From positions 1 through 28,033 of the forward strand of contig JAULSU010000009.1 in assembly GCA_030512335.1 (NCBI GenBank): a stretch of DNA of 28,033 bases, in the 5' to 3' direction. Origin of the DNA: Immersiella caudata (Eukaryota; Ascomycota; Sordariomycetes; Sordariales; Lasiosphaeriaceae). Below are positions 8,677 to 18,678 of this stretch, piece after piece. Made by a program: the position numbers and the translations under genes. The notes under the pieces are model-generated. The model had not been told where the DNA came from, did no database searches, and saw only the letters and a list, made by a program, of their open reading frames with translations. Numbering within the stretch: the first letter of the stretch is position 1; every line of letters starts with the position of its first letter.

Positions 8677-10195
8677 AATCCAGAAGATAGGGGACCGCGT
8701 GCTCAAAGACAAATCGCCTCTGCTCCGCAAAATTGCACCTCGATCAGAGGAGTGCGATGTGCTGTTCGCCAACGAGCTGCTCTCCGTCAAGGGCGAGCTT
8801 GGGACCCACGAATCCGCCATTCTCTCCTGTCTGCACTTGCTCTCATACGCCCAAGCGCGTGGCCAGGTTCTATCCATCAAGCCGGATCCGGTCCAGGTCG
8901 ACCTTTTCTTTGAGAGAAGACTAAATATCTATCTGCAGTGCATCATCCACTCCCGGCGAGCGAACCCCGATGTGTGCTCCGAGGAAGAGACCTCCGCGGC
9001 TCGGGACTGCCTAGGCGTCTCGCAGGGTCGGACCAAGGATTTCCCGTCGATACTACGTCTTTTGGAGGCTGTCGGGTATGAGACGTGCGAAGCAGTACTG
9101 CCTCTAGGGTTGATTAAGAAGGTGCTCACAGTCAGCCACTACCAGGAGAATCTCACGCGCGAACTAAACACACTGAAGAATGCTCGACAATGGTTTGACG
9201 CCTACAAGCTTGTCTACAGTCTCCGAAACATTGTTGGGCTTCCTAGGGCCGACCAAATGCTGCGGGATACGTTCCCCGACTATCCCATGTGGGCAGCCTG
9301 GCGCCCCGATACCAAGAGGATCATGTCATGGGAGAGCCCCAACCTCGCCCCTTACCGGAGCCAGCTGCTGGCGGCTCTCGACCTTGAAGGCCCGGACACG
9401 ACTGGCCAGCAAAGGGGCACCCTTCGAATGTCAAGCCCAGGAGCATTCACTGGACTGAGCGAGCCAACGCACTCCACTGACCGACACATTCTCGATCGCC
9501 TCCTGGATGTTCTGGATTCAAGTCTGGCCATTGGCCTCGCAACAGTCGACCTTCTGATCGCACTTTGTGTGGAGAGAGAAGATGTTTCGGAACGAACGCT
9601 CAGTCAACTCGAAGCCGCAGTGAGCGTAAATAACGACGCAGCGTCCAAAGTTTTGGCGAATCTCGTCAGAGTTCTCTCGCCAAGTACCAAACCCATCACT
9701 CGCATGTCCGCCTTCGCCTCCGCCGTTCATATCCTCACTCAGTATCCCGCCCTTCGAGTGCCTTTCGGGGTATTCCTTGATTTAGGCCATCGTGCTTCGG
9801 GCGCTTTCACCGCGGGTCAAGATCTCCTCTCGCAGTGTCTTACCGAGAACAATCCAGACATTGAACCTGTATGCTCCAGTGTCCTGAAGTTGGGACACGC
9901 CCTCTTATCTGCAGACTGGCTTCATGGACAGTGGCAACTCGACTTTATCAAGTTTCTACGCCAGTTACCGACCGAGGACGAGATCCGGCCATCATATCAA
10001 TCCATTCAAAGTCAGGGCGGACCGTCAACAAACATGGCAGTCCAGGTCGGGTTTCTCGCTACGCGCGTTGGTGGCGCGCAGGTTGTTATTTCAGGCGCGG
10101 TGGCAGAACTAGCGCGCTCCGAAGCGTTGGCGGTCAATAATGAGACCAAGGGGCTGAGGACAAGCTGGAAAGAGGCCGCAGAGGCTATCTCCTAG
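8573..10195 (+). CDS. Hypothetical protein, 540 aa, probably all-helical
   Basis: A single exon begins ATGTCAGTTCTC and stops at 10195. I do not recognise a family. The composition (many Leu, Ala and Glu, with regularly spaced hydrophobics) suggests an alpha-helical, possibly repeat-like fold, for example around FFERRLNIYLQCIIHS (about residue 112) and HILDRLLDVLDSSLAIGLAT (about residue 304). There is no signal peptide or obvious membrane segment. The C terminus has a Gly/Ala/Val stretch (MAVQVGFLATRVGGAQVVIS) of moderate hydrophobicity. The length, unbroken frame and coding-like composition make it a real gene. It follows the membrane HET gene on the same strand after 195 bp, so a linked role in incompatibility is possible but not shown. 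Confidence 0.8.
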   Translation: MSVLNRKPSWQQQLRQTKAKEWLLSGHLDKFPIAEIQKIGDRVLKDKSPLLRKIAPRSEECDVLFANELLSVKGELGTHESAILSCLHLLSYAQARGQVLSIKPDPVQVDLFFERRLNIYLQCIIHSRRANPDVCSEEETSAARDCLGVSQGRTKDFPSILRLLEAVGYETCEAVLPLGLIKKVLTVSHYQENLTRELNTLKNARQWFDAYKLVYSLRNIVGLPRADQMLRDTFPDYPMWAAWRPDTKRIMSWESPNLAPYRSQLLAALDLEGPDTTGQQRGTLRMSSPGAFTGLSEPTHSTDRHILDRLLDVLDSSLAIGLATVDLLIALCVEREDVSERTLSQLEAAVSVNNDAASKVLANLVRVLSPSTKPITRMSAFASAVHILTQYPALRVPFGVFLDLGHRASGAFTAGQDLLSQCLTENNPDIEPVCSSVLKLGHALLSADWLHGQWQLDFIKFLRQLPTEDEIRPSYQSIQSQGGPSTNMAVQVGFLATRVGGAQVVISGAVAELARSEALAVNNETKGLRTSWKEAAEAIS

Positions 10196-10912
10196 TGAAA
10201 GGTCACGGAGGTTGAGCCGCTGTTTTTTTCCCTACTCACAGCTGTAGAATAAGCACGGCGTTCGACCTCTCAACGTGTCACTCAAATGTAACACAGGGTA
10301 TTCTTCTTGGCCCGGGACATAAACCCGTATCCTTCAAAGTTTCCTTGACTCGGCATGACCGGCAGCAATATTTTAAACTCGTTTTCCCATCCGGCCGACC
10401 TTGAAGCGGCATGAACTTAGTCCTACGTCCGCAACGTCCGACGGGTGACAAATAGCATTGACCTGCACCGATGTGAGCAAACTTCTAAGTGGATCAAACG
10501 GGTTTGATGCTTACAGTGCCGAGGCTCGTACTATTAATCAGACCTCCTAAAAGACTCAGAGTAGTCTTTCTACGCAAAATGTGTAGGCCATGAGACGGGA
10601 CACGCCATTACATGCTAGAGACTGCCGCGGCTCAGATGCGAATACCGAAGAATAAGGTAACAAAGGAGTGAGAGTGGAAGCACAGTGCTTTTCAAGAATC
10701 GTACTCACACAGCCTCTCAATGGGGATAACTGGCAACGGTGCCTCCTCTTCTCTTTCCGGGCCGTGATAGACACAAAGCTGAGCTCTCGGATACAGAATC
10801 CAGCTCGGACATTCCCTCCCGTCATTCGACAACTTCACAACTCACATTGTCAAACACACAAGACAACAATTACCGTCTAGGTCTTGCCTATCACTTACTA
10901 GCAGCTCTCAAG
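10196..10912. other. Intergenic; no gene seen
   Basis: These 717 bp lie between two plus-strand genes. Short frames occur on both strands but none has coding character or splice-site support. The last 60-100 bp probably contain the leader of the following gene. Part of its first exon could lie here, because that gene's 5' end is unresolved. Confidence 0.5.
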
Positions 10913-11645
10913 ATGTTTTCTCTTGTGGGTAACCGTACAACTTTCTCTCAGGACGAACAGAAAGCGGCGGATTATCGGTCTTCCGTTATTTCGGCCCCTT
11001 GAAAGACTGCATCACCTTCTGCCCATCGCCGGCCAAGGCACACCAAGCAGGCAGACCATACCCTCTGACGGCCCTACGTATTCTTCCAGACAACGACTTG
11101 CGGTCCAGATCACGGAGAAGACCAAGTTCGTCGCCAAGTTCGAATTCGGCAGTGATACCGAAGGCAAGTACCCCCAAAAGGATGGCCAAGCCCTCAACAG
11201 AAAAGGGCACAATTGGGTCAAACCCCAGTGGAGCACATCCTGGGACTACGGCCACATTTACTTCATTTTTGAGCGGGGGGCTGTGATGGTTTCCGACGCT
11301 CCAGGCGAGGAACTTGACGTGTCTTTTGAGCTATATGTCATCCTTGACGACACCAAGGGCCTGGTTCCAGATGACTGCCCCTTGGAAAATCACGAATGGT
11401 GGGGGAGAGCCTCCTGCAAGGTTGAAGTTCTTGCAGACCCAAGCGGCGTACTCCCTGGGTGTAAGTTTCCTCAGTTATGCAGAGTTTGATCGTATTAGCC
11501 ACTAGCTATGATTTATGATTTCCCTGTTGCAACTGCAATGGCCAAGGTCATGCCCGATATCTATCTCCTCCCAGCCCACATAGACAAGATGGAGCCGTGG
11601 GTGGAGGTTTGGAAGGAGGATCAAGCTCTAAGCAGCTCATCTTAG
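10913..11645 (+). CDS. Small hypothetical protein, spliced; 5' exon uncertain
   Basis: The main body is open from about 10902 to 11460 and contains KFVAKFEFGSDTEGKYP, NWVKPQWSTSWDYGHIY and ELDVSFELYVILDDTKG, an aromatic-rich, beta-strand-like sequence with coding character. A consensus donor GTAAGT begins at 11461. Splicing to the TAG at 11503-11505 (45-nt intron) extends the frame through MIYDFPVATAMAK and VMPDIYLLPAHIDKMEPW to a stop at 11643-11645. At the 5' side the body frame has no suitable ATG. The ATG at 10913 (MFSLVGNRTTFSQ) lies in another frame and would need an intron, for example 10985-11054 (GTTATT..GCAG) or 10935-11037 (GTACAA..AAG). Neither donor is strong. I do not recognise the family. 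The product would be roughly 195-220 aa, with no signal peptide or membrane segment seen. Confidence 0.6.
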
Positions 11646-12007
11646 ACTGTTTTCTCTCTTTCACTACGGGTCAATATCTGCGTTGGATTTTGGATTCTTT
11701 TTCCTATTCACGTCTTAATACCGGGAAGGAGTTTGTTCTGGTGCGGTTCGGGCTTGCTTCTCTTTTCCCGTTTTTTTATTTTTATTTTTTTTATACACGT
11801 TTGTCTTATTGTAATAGAAGACTGTTAAGTCTCTCCAGAGGAGTATTGTCCACAGTCAAACTCCTACCTTCCTTAGGTGAACTTGAGATCATGTCCTGAG
11901 ACAGCAATCTGTACAAGACCACATATTGCTGCTCGTGTATATCCAATCCCAAAACCAGTCAACTTGCGCATCCCTCCCTCCACAGGCAATACTATTAGTT
12001 CCTTTCT
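11646..12007. other. Convergent 3' flanks
   Basis: This 362-bp stretch separates the ends of a plus-strand and a minus-strand gene, so it should hold both 3' untranslated regions and polyadenylation sites. It is T-rich on the plus strand around 11770-11800. No gene is apparent. Confidence 0.6.
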
Positions 12008-14782
12008 CTAATCATTGCCTACCAAGCCCGTCCAGCGTCCAAACGTGCTAAACATGCGGGATGCCGCGGTGGTAGGCCGCAGTGCTCCTCGCAGAGAGAC
12101 AAGTTCGTTCTCTCTGACGACCGCTCCGACGTTTTGCCAAAACCGGCCAAGGTCCGCGATGCCAACGTTGATATCGCAGTTTGTGAAGATCAACATTAAC
12201 GAGCTGTACACTGAGTCCGCAGTGACCTTCTTCTGCCATTTGTCGGCTGGCGATCTCCAACAGGAAGTCAACCTGTTCATCTCCCACGTCTCCAGGGCAA
12301 TGCGCGGACCAGTTTTGACAACGAGCTCCACCATGTTCGGGTCCGGGTATCGCATCATCTTTCCTTCATCGTCGTATCGACAGCGGCAAGCAGCAACGAG
12401 AAGCGACTTCCTGCGTGATGGTACGTGTCCAAAATCCGCCAGCTTCTTCGCAACAAATATCCGAAGGCCCCATTGTAGCGCGTGCTCTTCCAGAGACGAT
12501 GCGGTTTCGGTCCAAGCCCCTGACAGGTAACGTTGAGGGATCGTCCTTTCCAGGTCCACTAGCAGAGTAAATAATGTCTCGCCAGTTCTTTGCTCGTAAC
12601 TCTGAGCGGAGATGAGAACAACCGAGACCAGCTCCGATATATGTTCCGGTTCGCACAGAACCCGTGGAAAGGCGCGTATCGGGGCGGTCTTTAGTTCAGC
12701 AACCGAACTCGTGCATAATGTTCGGAACACGTCGAATTCTCCACCTTCTGGGCCGTTGGCCGCTTCGGGGGCCTCGCTCCATTTCTTCAGAATATTTTGG
12801 GCACCTTTTGTGAGCAGAAAGTCCTTGACGGTACGGTGTAAAAAGTCGACCAAAAGGTTGAAGGGTGGGTCTGGATGGGCAGATGGCGTCACTTCGAGAA
12901 GGCCTTTGCTTCTCCCGTTGATGCGTATCCGCATGTCTTCTTGAATTTCGGTCACCGTCTCGATATCCAACCCTGCGACCTGGAGGTCGTCATAGTAGTC
13001 TGGGTCGCCCTCTTCAGTGTCGATGTACCAGTAGTTAAGGAGGGACAATGGTCTTGGGCTCGATAAAGCAACCTGGAAGTTACGTGCAGCCTGGACGCGG
13101 TATATGTCCTCCAAGGACATCAACATGTGGTTGAAGAACTCATCGAGGTCGGATGGGAACGCCCGGAGCCTGCGTTGTAGATCTCGGAGGCGGTCTCGGT
13201 TCTGCAGGCCCCTGACTAAGGACCTCACCACGAGATATACCCAAAGGAAAACGCCTTGGGAGTTCGAGACGACCTCTTCCGGTAAGGTTTGGGCGTCTGG
13301 TTCTTTGCGCATCATCGCTTGGAAGTCTTGGCGGTTCTCCAGCAAGTCCTTGACATACAGCTCAATATCAGGCCGGTTGAACTGTTCGAGGTAGATCTTC
13401 TGCAGCTGGTCGACTCCAAAAGCGGTCTCGAAGACGTTCCAGGGCCGACTGGCAACGCAGAGCTTAACGTTGTTTGCCTGAACGAGGTTCTTAACGGCGG
13501 TGACGAGCTCTTCGTGATCTCCGTCGTATTCGTCGAGACCGTCGATGGAAATGTAAAAGCAGGTAGAGAGGTGCTGGCCACCGAGCAGTACCGTGAGCCC
13601 ATCCAAGAGCTCCTTTCGTTCCCACTCGTGTTTCGCGGTATCGGAAAGCGGCTTGTCTTGCGCATCGGCCCACAGGGATGGGAAAGTGCTCGAAATCAGC
13701 TGGGGGTGGAGGCGAAGAATGTCATAGAGGAGGGATTGAAACAGCCCCTCCTGCGACCTTTGCATTGCTGTTCCGTTGATCCAGAAGAAATAACTAACGG
13801 TCACCAGCCTGCGGTTGCGAGCCCAGTATCGTAGGCACTTCTCTGTGGTTTCCTCGTTATTGGCCAGGAACTTCATACAAGTGCTTTTCCCGCTCCCAGG
13901 TTTTCCGCTGAGCCAGAAAATGGGGTCGTTCGATCGAAGCCATGCCGCAAACTTCTCCGACAGCATCCATTGAAAGGTGTTGGTATGCGCATCTGGGATC
14001 TTTGAATGGCGAAATTTCATGGAGCTGAAGCGAAGGCTCTGGAGAATAGAGGACGCGATGGCCATGCCGTTTGCAGTCCTGGCGTTTTGCGAGAGAGATG
14101 CTGCTGCTGACTCGACACGCGTATTGGAGCCGCCCGACGTACTTTCACCCCGGCATGGTTGCCTGAGTTCGGTCTTGAGGAGCTCCAGAGCTCGATAGAG
14201 AGACGAGCGAAGAGCATCGATTTCCCTGGGCATGCTTGACTGGAGCATGATGTTGTCCTGATGGAGGCGGTCAAGTGTGTGCATCAGGGCTGACTGTTTC
14301 TCGCTGAATCAAGTCGGTGAGGAACGGTAGACGGATCGCAACAAGGGGCTAACTCACTCCTGTAATGCATTGAGATGGAAAGCCATTTCCTGACGGTTCT
14401 GATCCAAGCGGCGGCTCATTTGCTCGATCTTGTCCTTGCTCCATACAACTGACAGAGCCGCGCGGATGCTGCTCCATTTTGAAGGGTTGAGGTTGCGCGA
14501 TTGGTACTTGTCGAGAGCTGCAATGATCTCAGCTGCTTCGCCATTGCACTTGGCAGCGAGAGCTCTTAATGATTTAGCCAGAGTTGACAAGTTTTCGGAT
14601 GGCGTGTCGATTGCGAGCTTGGACGACAGAAGCGCAAGCTGCTGTGCGACTTCGGTGACGTTTTGAACTTGGGCGACGGAGCCGGATTGGCGGATCTCCT
14701 TGGCTTGGGAAAGAAGTCTGCAGGAAAAGTCAACGAATTGCGTGATATTGCCGGCGAGCCCGAGCGCCGTGAACGGCTCCAT
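12008..14782 (-). CDS. NACHT/STAND NTPase (NLR-like protein), 906 aa, 2 exons
   Basis: Exons are 14782-14358 and 14303-12008. The 54-nt intron starts GTGAGT and ends TTCAG, and removing it joins HLNALQ to DEKQSALMHTL in frame. Residues 1-142 (MEPFTALGLAGNITQFVDFS...) match the N-terminal domain style of fungal STAND proteins. Residues about 150-200 are helical, possibly coiled. The nucleotide-binding core follows: Walker A GKPGSGKST at 275-283, Walker B YISIDGLDEYDGD near 392-404, the sensor-like CVASRPWNVF, and the later family motif DFLHRTVKDFLL. The C-terminal 300 or so residues show no ankyrin, WD40 or TPR repeats, which fits the repeat-less fungal subfamily. Such ATPases act as signalling hubs in non-self recognition and cell death. 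The tandem neighbour upstream on this strand ends at 15431. The frame is intact throughout. Confidence 0.92.
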
Positions 14783-15430
14783 TTCGGCAGCAGGGTTGGT
14801 GGCTGTGGTTCATGTTGCCGGAAAAGAAAAGATGGGCAGTCATGAGGTCTCAACTTTCTGCCTGGAGCCTCGTGTTTTGGATGGTCCCTTCCTCTACTTC
14901 CCACGCTGGGCAACGGGAGCCACCAGCTGCCCACAGCTGCCCGCCGCTTTCCGCCGCAGGTGACCAAAGTCAAGGCGCGAGGGTTCTCAGGCGGACACCA
15001 CTACAACTCCTTGAAATATTGCAAAAAAGATTTAAGTATATACTATAAACTCCAATATAACCAGGAATGCTGATCAAAGAAGGATTCAGAGCCCCGTGTC
15101 CAGGCCCATATTGTGGCGATCAGCCCCTAAATAAATACCCAATGATGTAGGCCGTGTCCTTGTTTTCATTACCCCTGATGCTCGCTTGCGCATAATCGTC
15201 ATACTTGCCCAAGCTCCATCCAAGCATCTCTTTCACACAACTCACGTAGTCAGCAATCAGTATCTTCTTCACTTACCCCTAACTGTGAAATCCTTCCCCC
15301 ACTTTCCAACCTCTTAGGCTCCTCATGGCTCTCACTAAGCTCTCACCCCCCACCCTCTCGATACTCTCTCAATCTTAACACCCCCTTCTTCACCTCCTCG
15401 AACCGTTATCTTCCCCCTCCTTCAGCCCTC
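14783..15430. promoter_or_regulatory. Upstream region of the STAND gene and 3' flank of the surface-protein gene
   Basis: This 648-bp spacer lies between two minus-strand genes. A strongly A/T-rich patch at about 15018-15060 (including TATATACTATAAACTCC) stands out from the GC-balanced surroundings and is a candidate core promoter element or spacer for the STAND gene. The segment 15240-15430 is C/T-rich. No coding region is supported. Confidence 0.45.
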
Positions 15431-16702
15431 CTAACGCCTCCCAAACATCCCCGACAAAGGATTCGCCGTCTGCGGGGGACTCGGCCCCGCATGGACAGGT
15501 AACGAATCACCCTCCAACTCAACCCTATTCCCCATCTCAATATCTTTATCCATCCTCTCCTTCTCCTTCTCACGATACTCAAACCCAAAGTCAAAGTTCG
15601 TCGCATTCCCATGCTCCGCCTCCCACCCCATCTTCTGCTTCTCCGACACGGGCACGTGTCCACTGAGCTGCGATCCGTCGCTGAGGCGGTGGCCGAGGCT
15701 GGCAGCGCGCATGCGGCGCTTCCAGAAGAGGTAGACGATGCCGGCTACCAGGGCCACCGTGCCACCGGCAGCACCAAGACCTATTCCGATTTTGGTGCCC
15801 TGGGACATCTCGTTGGAGTTAACGGTGGCTTGGGTGATGGGAGGGTTGCTTCCACTGGGATTGCTTCCCGAGTTGGTGTTGTCATTGGTAGGGGTGTTGA
15901 AAACGTCGCTGGCGGTGCCGCTATCAGGGCTACCAGTGGGGATGACGAGGGTACCATCCGGAGCAAAGGAGGGTTGTAGGGCGGCTGCGGCCGCGGTGGG
16001 AGGGACGAAGACGGAGAGGAAGGTGTTTCCTCCTGGTGCGGTAACGACTCGCGTTACTGGAGTTGGCACTGCTGCGGCGCTGGGGTTTGCTGCCGCGGCT
16101 GTGGGGGGTTGGAAGACTGCTACGCCAGCGCCGCCGTTGTTGCCATTCGCAGTTCCGGGGGTGGCGGGAGCGAGCGTCGGGATGGCGATTACGGCGGGGT
16201 CTGCTGCCGTCGGAGCAGGCTGCTGGACTGGCACGATCGGCGCAGCAGGCGCTGGGACATCAACCTGAGGCTGCTGGGGTGCTGGAGCAACTACCGTCGG
16301 GATGTCGATGGAGGGTTGAGCTGGCTCTACGGTCGGTCCAGGAACGATGACCACAGGTTCAGGCTCAGTAATCGGTTCCTGAGGGATCGGCTCGGGCTCG
16401 ACGACCGGCTCCTCTGGCGTAGGCTCGGGAACAACCACCGGCTCCTCCACAGTCTCCTCCGGCGCTGGAACCTCGACACTCGGAACTGGCTCAGGGACGG
16501 TGACAACCGGAATCTCCACCGACGGGACTGCGGGCTCTTCAGGAGTCACGACAACTGGATCGACGGCGGGCTCGGTGACGGGAGTCGGAACGTTTTCGTT
16601 GGTCTCACCCAACAACGGCCCTACAATGGGCAACTCGGGTAGATCTAGGAGCTGCGCTGCGGCCAGCGCAGCCTGCAACCAAAGGATGCGGATGGCCAGC
16701 AT
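15431..16702 (-). CDS. Single-pass surface protein with Pro/Glu/Val-rich ectodomain
   Basis: A single exon of 423 aa. Residues 1-17 (MLAIRILWLQAALAAAQ) form a signal peptide. Residues about 38-135 are a low-complexity run of PVVxPEP/PEEPVVEP-type units, followed by Pro/Ala/Gln-rich and Ser/Thr/Asn-rich stretches that should be heavily O-glycosylated. One transmembrane helix lies near residues 305-327 (IGIGLGAAGGTVALVAGIVY), followed by the stop-transfer cluster KRRMR. A cytoplasmic tail of about 90 residues is charged and ends ANPLSGMFGRR. The overall plan resembles fungal wall-stress sensors and mucin-like proteins (Mid2/WSC style) but lacks a WSC cysteine module, so sensor function is an inference. 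The leader just upstream of the ATG contains a run of 12 A on the plus strand (T on the sense strand). It lies tandem to the STAND gene. Confidence 0.85.
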   Translation of the reverse strand: MLAIRILWLQAALAAAQLLDLPELPIVGPLLGETNENVPTPVTEPAVDPVVVTPEEPAVPSVEIPVVTVPEPVPSVEVPAPEETVEEPVVVPEPTPEEPVVEPEPIPQEPITEPEPVVIVPGPTVEPAQPSIDIPTVVAPAPQQPQVDVPAPAAPIVPVQQPAPTAADPAVIAIPTLAPATPGTANGNNGGAGVAVFQPPTAAAANPSAAAVPTPVTRVVTAPGGNTFLSVFVPPTAAAAALQPSFAPDGTLVIPTGSPDSGTASDVFNTPTNDNTNSGSNPSGSNPPITQATVNSNEMSQGTKIGIGLGAAGGTVALVAGIVYLFWKRRMRAASLGHRLSDGSQLSGHVPVSEKQKMGWEAEHGNATNFDFGFEYREKEKERMDKDIEMGNRVELEGDSLPVHAGPSPPQTANPLSGMFGRR

Positions 16703-18419
16703 CTTGAGAATGAGAAAAAAAAAAAAGGGTATTAAAAACGGAATGATGGAAGAAGACGCCCAACAGCCATGTGTGCAGGTGAAGATTCACCCGGATGGCA
16801 TCTTGTCAGGTTGCAAAAGGAGAGAAGGACGAAAACCCGGGCAAAAAAGCCAGAAGGCCATTGTTTTTGAGAAAATGCGACGCCAAGTAGCATCTGATCG
16901 GCGGCGATGCGTTGTTCTGGCGTGCCTGGTCCGATGGTCCGGGACGGTAGGGGTTTCAGTTTTCTGGGGCAAGGGGTGCCGACCGTGCCGGAGAGTTTGC
17001 GATTGGCGCCGCTGCAGGAAAGCATGGGGACATCCGCAAGATCGCCGCCGCGTCCGGGGCTCAAGACAATGCAGGCCACCCCTGCCCTCCGCCAACACCG
17101 CCCGCGCGGACTCATGCGCCGTGGTCCCAGGCGCTGTCAAGGCCCACTGACGTCTGTGGACGTCGGCTCATCGTGTCGCAGGTTCGTCAACCGAGACATG
17201 TCCAATGCCGAGTTGCGCGGGTGCTGATCGCGGCCAAAATTAAACCTATCGGTGGTTTGTCGGGTGGCTGTGGCAGCTGATCTCGAGAATAGCCTGAGTG
17301 TTCCCTTTCCTTGAATTTCATGGGATGTTGACAGAAAAAACTGGCGCAGCTCTTCAATTGGGGGTGCACGCCCAAGACGTGAGACAGGTTGCCTCCGAAG
17401 ACCCACTTTCAGCCCTGTCTCAAAATGCGCCTGGTTGGTGGCGACCGACCGTGGTGCGACAGCGCCTCCTCCAGTGGCTCAAACTGCTGTCTGGGCTGAA
17501 GACATTCTGCGAACAACGTGGGAGGCTTTGAGTCGCGTTAAGCATTTGACTCCTATCGACGTCTTCTTCAACTGATGATAACAAGCCATGGGGTTGCGCT
17601 CCCAATTTTAGTCTCAATATTCGGTATTAGCTCAAAGATCTGATGCTTGTCTTCGAAAATGAAGAAACGTGGAAGCCAGAGCGGATTGGGACCAGTGGGG
17701 GGGGTTCAATTCTGGGTTACGATCATTCTAGCGACCGCGGTCCTGGTTTGTTGATGTTGATGGGCCTCAAATGCAGGTCAAAAATGAGAGATGATCGACC
17801 GAGCCCGATCGCGGTGCGGTTCGGGGGGAACTGAACCTAAGGCGTCCAAAGGTGATGGCGGGCACAATTTGGCCTATCGGAATCACGACGCGCAATCCCA
17901 TTCGGTGCAGCATGAGGCGGTGGAGGCCTACGGGAGATTCGATCTTGTCTCTCTCTGAGTGGATGAGCTGCTGCACAGGCGGGCAGTTCGCGGGCCGACA
18001 AGGCAAGAACCTGCGGGAGGCCTACCAACAAACTTGACAGCTGTGGCCAACAGTTTGCGATGAAGCTCGCACGATTGAAATCTGATAAGCCAATTGCCAG
18101 CGATAGAGCTCTCCGAGATAGCGGTATCCAATGATGTTTGGCCGTTTGCTGTAGTCCCCCATGCCAAAGGCACCAGAAGAGGAAAGCGAATGGAAAGTTG
18201 GGCTCTCTGTGAAACCTGGAGATGCCCAATCGCAGCTGGAAAACCAGGTACTTTCAAATACTTCGCCAAGACGCGCAATTTTGATTGACTTTTGGTCTTT
18301 GAATGTACTAAAGAGGGGAAGCCCAGAGAATTTAAACCTTGAGCTCCCCTGCTCCTTTCCGATCGTTCTTTCCTACCTCCCCATCTTCATTCCTCCAACT
18401 CCATCTCCCACCCTCAGTG
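16703..18419. other. Gene-poor intergenic region
   Basis: Across 1.7 kb I find no frame on either strand with a recognisable motif, coding-like composition or supporting splice sites. The left part (16703-17150) is the promoter side of the surface-protein gene. The right end (about 18350-18419) is strongly C/T-rich with little G, like a fungal transcription-start and leader region, and leads straight into the inverted repeat at 18420. Confidence 0.5.
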
Positions 18420-18643
18420 GAAACGAAGAGAAAAGAACCCGCGCCAATGCCCATCTGGCTGATTATCTCGGGGGTGCCCTTTTGCGGATGTGAACGTGGA
18501 GCATCAGAGTCGGAATCGGAGTTCTTGACGTGTCGAGTATGAGACTAGGGAGGTCGTTGATGCCCACGTTCACATCCGCAAAAGGGCACCCCCGATATCA
18601 TCAGCCAGATGGGCACTGGCGCGGGTTCTTTTCTCTTCGTTTC
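18420..18643. repeat. Near-perfect inverted repeat, 80-bp arms, 64-nt spacer
   Basis: The left arm (18420-18499) and the reverse complement of the right arm (18564-18643) match at 77 of 80 positions. The three differences are one transition and two transversions. The arms begin and end GAAACGAAGAGAAAAGAACC / GGTTCTTTTCTCTTCGTTTC. A further GCATCA/TGATGC match extends the stem inward past a 1-nt bulge. The left arm contains an ATG (18447) that opens a 31-codon frame starting MPIWLIISGVPFCGC. The right arm carries the same segment in antisense, with the ATG changed to GTG. I see no flanking target-site duplication. RNA transcribed through it would form a long hairpin. It sits 35 bp upstream of the start of the small spliced gene at 18679. 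Confidence 0.95.
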
Positions 18644-18678
18644 TGCATCGTCCCTCTTTTTCCTTTGTCTTTTAACAT

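Noticed and set aside
5699..10195. Treating the HET gene and the 540-aa gene as one operon-like transcript
   Set aside because: Fungal nuclear genes are normally monocistronic; adjacency on one strand is not evidence of co-transcription.
12015..12530. Plus-strand frames antisense to the STAND gene (also 13289-13834)
   Set aside because: They are shadows of a strongly supported minus-strand CDS, with no independent motif.
15738..16268. Plus-strand Ala/Gly/Val-rich frame antisense to the surface protein
   Set aside because: It mirrors the low-complexity Pro/Glu/Val/Ala codons of the opposite strand; the signal peptide and membrane helix support the minus-strand gene.
17837..18229. Minus-strand frame of 130 codons in the gene-poor region
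   Set aside because: It has no recognisable motif, a mixed composition typical of spacer, and no splice or promoter support.
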